A stretch of 31,624 nucleotides of DNA, from positions 1 through 31,624 of the IMG/VR virus record IMGVR_UViG_3300011116_000215. One strand, written 5' to 3'. Source of the stretch: a virus. The translations under genes and the position numbers were made by a program. Under the pieces are notes generated by a model, which worked only from the letters and a program-made list of their open reading frames with translations, ran no database searches and was not told where the DNA came from. Shown one piece after another: positions 26,636 to 31,624 of the stretch. How positions within the stretch are numbered: the stretch's first letter is position 1; every line of letters starts with the position of its first letter.

Positions 26636-28053
26636 TATTTGACTACCTTCCATTCACCGCCGCCAGCCGGTGCAGCGGCGGGAGCCGCAGCGCCACCTGT
26701 TTTGTATTCGTAAGTCATGTCATACGCATCACGCACACGTTGTTTAGATGCGCGGGTCGCGTTGGCAGCGTTTGTCAAAGCGGCTTTTAGATCGCCCGTG
26801 TCTTGCGTGCGGTTGATTGGCGCAAACGCATCGCGCAAATATTGACCTTCTTGGTTGGACACATTACCCAACGCCCCGCCGGTTGGCGACGACGCACGCA
26901 TGGCCTGCAATTCTGCAAAGCCGCCGCGAGCCACAATGCTGTCGTATAGCGCTTGGGCAGCGCGGGCTTCTTTTGTAACCGCAGGCGTGCGGCCATAAAT
27001 AAGGCCGGAGATGCCGGACAGCCCTGGATGGTTTGCCAATTTTTCCAAGTCTGCCGCCAATGTATCTGACTTAGATTCAAACGTCTTGACTGCTGAAGTA
27101 GCTTGGGGGTATTTGGCCTCGCGCTGTTGAATTTCTTTTGGTGGTAAACCTTCCATTGCACTTGCAGGCGTCATTTTTCCTGACAACGCTTGTTCTCTAG
27201 TAACGTACACAGGCTTGCCGGTCACAGGATCAACAACAGCGACTGGCGGCTGCTCTGGGCGCGGTGCGGCCGGTGGGCGGCTTGCCAATGCAATTCGTGT
27301 TTTCTGGGCTTCTTCTTCGGGTGTAAGCAAGCGTTCCGTACGTTGCGCGTCGCGGAATGCTTTATACCCTTCTGTAGTAAGCGGGTAGCCTAAAGCCTGC
27401 ATAGTTGTTGCATCAGCCGAAGTAGGTGCTTTTTCCGGCGCAGCCGGTGCTTGGCTAAACTTGCCGCCTTGAAAAACACTTGCGCTAGGCGCAACCACAA
27501 CAGGCTTCATGCTTTCAAGCAATTGGCTGACGCTTTGCATTGAGCCCATACGCAACTGGTCAAACTTACCAGTTTGCACTGCTTCATTTAGTTGCGCTAT
27601 TCCTTTTTCTGGCGTCGCACCTAAACTTTGAAGGTACGGCCCAAGCACGGGATCGGCGTGTACGGATTTATGCACCGCTAAATACGCCTCTGGCGTATCT
27701 GCCATGCGGTAAGCATCAGGAAGCAATGCCAATTTATCAGCTATTAACTTAGTGCTTTTGATCTGTCCTTCAGTGCCCGCAGTTTTAGCTTCTTGTTGAG
27801 ACTTGGCAAAAGCAAAACCTTTTTCAGGGCTAATTCTTGTTACATCTTGCAAATATGTTGCAGACGCTGGGTCAAGACGGCGCAAAGCGTTGGTTTCTTC
27901 CATAGCCCGTTGAGCCTCTTGCATCTTCAGTTGGTTTAACTGATTTACTTGCTGGCCCTGCTCCAGTTGTTGCATCCTGCCATATTGAACAAACGGATCA
28001 GGCGGCGGTTGAAACTGGTAGCCTTGAGCGATAAGTGCGTTTAGATCGGCCAT
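26635..28053 (-). CDS. internal virion protein candidate (472 aa)
   Basis: 472 residues. It is Gln-, Ala- and Pro-rich, with a helical N-terminus (QYGRMQQLEQGQQVNQLNQL), a long middle (TPEKGIAQLNEAVQTGKFDQ), and a C-terminus with SGISGLIYGRTP and a disordered TGGAAAPAAAPAGGG tail. It has no signal, catalytic motif or transmembrane segment. It lies between two other ejection-protein candidates in the P22-like order of three internal proteins. AAGGA precedes ATG 28051-28053, and the stop couples to the next gene as TAATG. Function is by context only. Confidence 0.68.
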   Translation of the reverse strand: MADLNALIAQGYQFQPPPDPFVQYGRMQQLEQGQQVNQLNQLKMQEAQRAMEETNALRRLDPASATYLQDVTRISPEKGFAFAKSQQEAKTAGTEGQIKSTKLIADKLALLPDAYRMADTPEAYLAVHKSVHADPVLGPYLQSLGATPEKGIAQLNEAVQTGKFDQLRMGSMQSVSQLLESMKPVVVAPSASVFQGGKFSQAPAAPEKAPTSADATTMQALGYPLTTEGYKAFRDAQRTERLLTPEEEAQKTRIALASRPPAAPRPEQPPVAVVDPVTGKPVYVTREQALSGKMTPASAMEGLPPKEIQQREAKYPQATSAVKTFESKSDTLAADLEKLANHPGLSGISGLIYGRTPAVTKEARAAQALYDSIVARGGFAELQAMRASSPTGGALGNVSNQEGQYLRDAFAPINRTQDTGDLKAALTNAANATRASKQRVRDAYDMTYEYKTGGAAAPAAAPAGGGEWKVVK

Positions 28054-28062
28054 GTTCTATCC

Positions 28063-28839
28063 TTAATAATAGGGGCTCATAGCAGAAACTGGTGGCCCTA
28101 CTGAACCAGGATCTGAATACATATAGTTGTACCTTGGATTTTGTTGACGCTTTAAAAAATCATTAAAATTCATCTGATTTTGATATGAACTTGCAGCCGT
28201 TTGAAGGCCACCTGCCAAAGTGTTTGCAGCGCCTAATTGACCTGCGCCAGCAGCTTGACCCGCTGCCATGTACGCTTGCCCAGCGTTAGCGCCGTAGTTC
28301 CCCGCTGCCGTGCCTTGATTAGATGCCGCAGACTGACCTGAAGCCATCAAGTTGCCCAACGGCTGAAGTTGGTTTGAACGATTTGTCTGGTAGCGGTTAA
28401 AAGCGTTTTGGTATTCTTGTGAGCCCATATCTTGACCGTACCTAGTGGCCGCTTTTAATGCCCCACCAGAGATTAAACCGCCTCGAGCGGCTGCGGATCG
28501 TTCAAGTGCTTTTTGGCCTTCACCCAAACGGAAAGCGTAGCCTGGGTCTGCTTGGTAATCGGCCATGCTAAAGTCTCTACCGTACTTGCCGTACCCAGCA
28601 GCGCTAGCGTTGCCACCAAGTCCCAACAATTCCATCAGCCGATTCTGGCCGGTTAAGCCAGCTTGACGGTAAGGCTCTTGCCCAGCCATTTGCTTATCAA
28701 ACATTTCCTTTTGAAGAGCGGCGGCGCGGTCAGCAGCCTCTGCTTGAGTGCTTGCAGCTTGCTTTGCGCCGGAAGATGCAATTACACCGCCAAGAAGAGC
28801 GCCGCCCGCTCCAATCATTGCTACTGTTATAAAACTCAT
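28063..28839 (-). CDS. DNA-transfer / internal virion protein with Gly-zipper N-terminus (258 aa)
   Basis: 258 residues. MSFITVAMIGAGGALLGGVI is a Gly/Ala-rich hydrophobic helix, then a charged helical region (AASTQAEAADRAAALQKEMF), a Gly/Tyr-rich loop (ASAAGYGKYGRDFSMADYQA), and a Gly/Ala-rich end (GAANTLAGGLQTAASSYQNQ). The family pattern ('MIGAGGALLGG..A..GAKQAA..Q..AAD.A...Q...FD' plus 'DPGYAFRLGEGQKALERSAAARGGL.SGG') is the internal protein common to podoviruses and siphoviruses, likely the P22 gp7-like ejection factor. GAGGTG precedes its ATG (28837-28839). The start is coupled by ATGA to the upstream gene. Confidence 0.8.
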   Translation of the reverse strand: MSFITVAMIGAGGALLGGVIASSGAKQAASTQAEAADRAAALQKEMFDKQMAGQEPYRQAGLTGQNRLMELLGLGGNASAAGYGKYGRDFSMADYQADPGYAFRLGEGQKALERSAAARGGLISGGALKAATRYGQDMGSQEYQNAFNRYQTNRSNQLQPLGNLMASGQSAASNQGTAAGNYGANAGQAYMAAGQAAGAGQLGAANTLAGGLQTAASSYQNQMNFNDFLKRQQNPRYNYMYSDPGSVGPPVSAMSPYY

Positions 28840-29273
28840 ATTGACACCTCAAGTGATTGATCTTTTATCTTGTTTCCAATACCAAACATAGCGCGTGGGT
28901 CATCTTCAACTAATTCTGACTCTACATCTTCCACCGTATCTGATTCAACTCGGTGAAACGTCATACACAACGCATCAGTCTCCGCGTAGACTGCTCGTTT
29001 TGTTCCAGGTTTGCTGCATATCACTTGCGGCCCTGTAATCAATTTGACGCCTTCATCCGTAGTAACCGCAACTGTCCCAAAAACAACCATGTAGAAGTGT
29101 TCTTTTTTGTGGACTTTGCCAATTATTAAACACCCTGCCGGACGCCAAACTTGACGGCAGTACATACCGCCGTGGAATAAATGCTCAGTAGGCGCTTCGT
29201 ATTGCTCATGTTTGGCAACTTCAATTTGCAACGCCTCAACCTTTTGGCGCATATCTATTTGCAGATTACCCAT
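28836..29273 (-). CDS. cupin-like (RmlC-like) conserved phage protein (145 aa)
   Basis: 145 residues from ATG 29271-29273; a TTG one codon upstream is ignored. The central part (LFHGGMYCRQVWRPAGCLII, then GKVHKKEHFYMVVFGTVAVT, then VICSKPGTKRAVYAETDALC) is a small jelly-roll cupin, with possible metal ligands H34, H55, H59 and others. The acidic tail ends FGIGNKIKDQSLEVSI. The family is frequent near tail and ejection genes in environmental phages, with no proven function. It might be a virion structural or enzymatic factor. The stop overlaps the DNA-transfer gene start as ATGA. Confidence 0.75.
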   Translation of the reverse strand: MGNLQIDMRQKVEALQIEVAKHEQYEAPTEHLFHGGMYCRQVWRPAGCLIIGKVHKKEHFYMVVFGTVAVTTDEGVKLITGPQVICSKPGTKRAVYAETDALCMTFHRVESDTVEDVESELVEDDPRAMFGIGNKIKDQSLEVSI

Positions 29274-29276
29274 CAA

Positions 29277-31610
29277 TTACTCCAGCAACAGGTTGTTGTT
29301 AGACGCAGCCTGCATAATAATCCAATTGGTGCCGTCTGACACCATTGTCGCCCAATTTCCCACCACACCCAGCAATATGGCCGTGCCAGCGGTCGTGCTG
29401 TCAATCGGCACAACATTGCTGGACGCCGACACGAGCGTCTGGGCTTGCATATTCTTAAACGTCAATTCGCGGCCCGTCCAGCTTGAAGCGGCGGGAAGCG
29501 TAACTGTGCAAGTCGAGCCGGACTTGTTGTTGATGTACCAAATTTCGCCATTGGCGACTGTAAAGTCAGCAGTTTTGGTGACCGGCGCTGCAACCCCCAT
29601 GTAATCGGTATTGGCCGTAGCCGCCGAGATGGCCGTGCCGTTGCCTTTGAGCAGGCCGATGATGGTGGTTGTCAGGGTTAACGCTGGCGTTGCCCCGCCG
29701 CTAGATGTACCGGCAAAGCCATTGGCCGAGACAACCGATACCGCCGTGACCGTGCCGGTGTAGGCAGGCGCGGCCCAAGTCGGCGCGCCGCCCGTGGTGG
29801 CCGTCAGCACTTGGCCGGTTGTGCCCGCCGCCGTAGCGACCGGCGCTGCGCCAGCCCCGCCGCCGTAGACAACGCCGTACTGCGTGAGCAGCGCCGAGGA
29901 TGCCATTGCGGACGTTGACGAAAAATAAGGTATGCCGCCCGATGTGCCAGCACTCAAGCCCGTACCGCCCCGGCTGACTGCAAGCTGGCCCGTCCATCCC
30001 AAAGTCATGGACGCTGCTTTTAACAGCGCTGTCGTAGGCGTGCCGCCCAGGGTCATAGTGACGTTGGTATCGTCGGTCTTGGTCAGCGCGGCGGGCGCAA
30101 GTTCGCCGACGGTGCCCGCGTTGTCGTACAGAATATTGCCAGTTGTGCCGCCCGAGACTGTGGTTGTGTTAACTGTAAGACCAGAATTGCCCTGAATGCC
30201 TGCAACCGAAATAGACCAGGCGGCGTAAGTACCCGAACCGCCTGTCGAATCGACATCAACGGTCATGGATGTGGTGCTGTACGCCGTGATAACACCTTCC
30301 ATGAAATTGGCTGGCGTGGTGGTGTAGGCCACCCGAACTCGCGTGCCCACGGCAAAGGCCGTGCCGGTGACGCTTAAGTTGGTTGTAAATGTTTTGCTGC
30401 CCGTGCCAATCGTGGTTGACGTGGCCGAAGTCAATCCGTAATAGCCAATGCCGATCTGGGGTAAAGAAAACACACTGACAATCGCCGAAGGACTGGCGGG
30501 GCGAGTAGGACTTGTTAACGCTGCTTGGTATGCGAGACTTACGGTAGTCGCGGGGCATGACCAATAAATTTGAATGTAGTCGCCCGCAACAATATCCAAA
30601 ATCCAAGAGCAAACTGACAATTGAACGTTGTTGGCCCCGCCAACAAATTGAAGGTCTTGACCCGAGTTAGCAATATTTGAACCGTTTTTAGCCAGCCAAA
30701 CGCTAACGACAGGATTGCTGCCCGTAGAATTTATATACGCTAGCTCGTTAATTATGTGATATTGACCGGCGTTGGCAAATGTAATGCGGTTGCCGCTGAC
30801 AACAGACACGCCATTGGACAACACAGCCGAAGAATCTAATGCTACAACATTCGCAACTGTGGCCCCGCCATTGGCTTGGTTGGTAGTGCTGATTAGTAAA
30901 CCGTAGTAGCCCGCAGAGCCAACGCCGCTAGAAATGCTTGACCAAGTAGGGGCGCTGGTGCCGGTCGATTGCAAATATTGGCCAACGGTACCCGCTGAAG
31001 TAAAGCCGTAAGCCGTGCCCGTGCCGTAGGCAACTGCGCCCGCCGTGGGCGTGGCCGTGCCGTTTGTGCCACCATAGCCAATTGCAAGCAACCCGCCCAG
31101 CGTAACCGCGCCTGTAGTGGCCGTGGCGGGGGTAAGGCCAGTGCTGCCGCCAGACCAGCTTAAAACGCCTGTATTTGACAGCGTGACATCACCCGTGGTG
31201 CTGGACGCCGATATGCCGGTGCCTGCAATGATGGACAAGACGCCGGTATTGCCAATGGTGACATTACCAGTAGCGCCAGATACCGAAATGCCCGTGCCAG
31301 CGATATTAGACAGCACGCCCGTATTGGCTACAACAATTGTGCCCGCGCCGTTGGTGACAGAAATACCCACGCCATAACCGAGCGTGTTAAGCGTGTAGCC
31401 CGTGCCGTTACCAATTAACAGTTGGCCGTTGGTTGGAATCGTGCCCAGGCCGGTGCCGCCTGAGTCAACGGGAATAACACCCGTGCCTGCGCCAAGAATG
31501 TTGTACAGGCTGTAAAACCAACGATACCATTCACGCGAGACTGCGCCCGTGCGCTCGTCAACCAACGACACTCGCGGGGGCGTGATCTGGGTTTCGTTGG
31601 CAAAAGTCAT
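29277..31610 (-). CDS. large tail fibre protein with repeats (777 aa)
   Basis: 777 residues. The N-terminus (MTFANETQITPPRVSLVDER, REWYRWFYSLYNILG) is a typical virion-attachment start. It is followed by three tandem about 26-residue repeats (NTGVLSNIAGTGISVSGATG type, residues about 95-160). A fibre module then runs from GGTNGTATPTAGAVAYGTGT, and a C1q/TNF-like domain from YYGLLISTTNQANGG through FANAGQYHIINELAYI. Later come further GGTG repeats, a TADFTVANGEIWYINNKSGS strand, and a terminal WATMVSDGTNWIIMQAASNN. It would form a trimeric fibre for host recognition. The start ATG lies at 31608-31610; its ATGA context suggests coupling to a gene that ends at 31607 and continues beyond the window. 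Confidence 0.82.
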   Translation of the reverse strand: MTFANETQITPPRVSLVDERTGAVSREWYRWFYSLYNILGAGTGVIPVDSGGTGLGTIPTNGQLLIGNGTGYTLNTLGYGVGISVTNGAGTIVVANTGVLSNIAGTGISVSGATGNVTIGNTGVLSIIAGTGISASSTTGDVTLSNTGVLSWSGGSTGLTPATATTGAVTLGGLLAIGYGGTNGTATPTAGAVAYGTGTAYGFTSAGTVGQYLQSTGTSAPTWSSISSGVGSAGYYGLLISTTNQANGGATVANVVALDSSAVLSNGVSVVSGNRITFANAGQYHIINELAYINSTGSNPVVSVWLAKNGSNIANSGQDLQFVGGANNVQLSVCSWILDIVAGDYIQIYWSCPATTVSLAYQAALTSPTRPASPSAIVSVFSLPQIGIGYYGLTSATSTTIGTGSKTFTTNLSVTGTAFAVGTRVRVAYTTTPANFMEGVITAYSTTSMTVDVDSTGGSGTYAAWSISVAGIQGNSGLTVNTTTVSGGTTGNILYDNAGTVGELAPAALTKTDDTNVTMTLGGTPTTALLKAASMTLGWTGQLAVSRGGTGLSAGTSGGIPYFSSTSAMASSALLTQYGVVYGGGAGAAPVATAAGTTGQVLTATTGGAPTWAAPAYTGTVTAVSVVSANGFAGTSSGGATPALTLTTTIIGLLKGNGTAISAATANTDYMGVAAPVTKTADFTVANGEIWYINNKSGSTCTVTLPAASSWTGRELTFKNMQAQTLVSASSNVVPIDSTTAGTAILLGVVGNWATMVSDGTNWIIMQAASNNNLLLE

Positions 31611-31624
31611 GAATTGGTCGGGCT
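31607..31624 (-). CDS. possible 3' end of an upstream late gene (edge fragment)
   Basis: Only six codons are visible, ending SPTNS-stop, with TGA at 31607-31609 overlapping the fibre ATG as ATGA. The ATGA coupling is the same as elsewhere in this operon, which is the only reason to list it. Identity cannot be judged. Confidence 0.25.
   Translation of the reverse strand, partial: SPTNS

Noticed and set aside
1-31624. Prophage or temperate lifestyle genes
   Set aside because: No integrase, excisionase, attachment core or repressor pair was found. The missing part of the genome could still hold them, so lifestyle is not settled.
1-31624. tRNA genes or insertion sequences
   Set aside because: No cloverleaf-like segments, transposase genes or terminal inverted repeats were recognised by eye; the only mobile-type gene is the HNH endonuclease.

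Overview
This window is part of a tailed double-stranded DNA phage genome, most likely a podovirus-like member of Caudoviricetes. It carries a P22-type head module: coat, scaffold, portal and both terminase subunits. It also has internal-virion (DNA-ejection) candidates, tail fibres, a replication module, and a holin plus M15-peptidase lysis cassette. There is no integrase, no recognisable CI-type repressor, no tRNA or rRNA, and no cellular housekeeping gene. Base composition and gene style suggest an environmental phage of a Gram-negative host, possibly a freshwater proteobacterium, but nothing here fixes the host. The window looks like a contig cut from a longer, probably circularly permuted genome. 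The coat gene runs off the left edge and a late operon enters from the right edge, both on the minus strand. The missing piece would hold the rest of the coat gene and probably the tail-completion genes.

The layout is five blocks of alternating strand. (1) 10046 down to 1, minus: small and large terminase, three tiny basic proteins, portal, a helical protein, a small structural protein, a head-binding-like adaptor, a C1q-like fibre, a short XkdW-like protein, a beta-helix tailspike, scaffold and major coat. (2) 10706-12611, plus: ten very small genes, nearly all coupled by ATGA or short overlaps, ending in a clear intrinsic terminator. (3) 18989 down to 12585, minus: DUF2800 RecB/Cas4-like nuclease, an unknown protein, an HNH endonuclease, family A DNA polymerase and a primase-SF3 helicase. 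(4) 19054-23055, plus: VRR-NUC nuclease, cytosine-5 DNA methyltransferase with a second long gene nested in another frame, SNF2-type helicase, then eight or nine small proteins. (5) 31610 down to 23020, minus: large tail fibre, cupin-like protein, three ejection-protein candidates, membrane proteins, 3-TM holin and M15 endolysin.

Two divergent control regions organise transcription. The 659-bp gap at 10047-10705 holds six copies of a 15-bp element in both orientations, one pair forming a perfect long hairpin. It also has a plausible sigma70 promoter flanked by small dyads, and it is the best candidate for a replication origin and/or early-late switch. The short 18990-19053 gap has an extended -10 promoter on the minus strand under a TTGTGA-N12-TCACAA dyad.

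The strongest candidates for new biology are the 726-nt gene nested inside the methyltransferase (19410-20135), the iteron-like array, the coupled nuclease-methyltransferase-helicase cassette, and three membrane micro-proteins of 20-36 residues.
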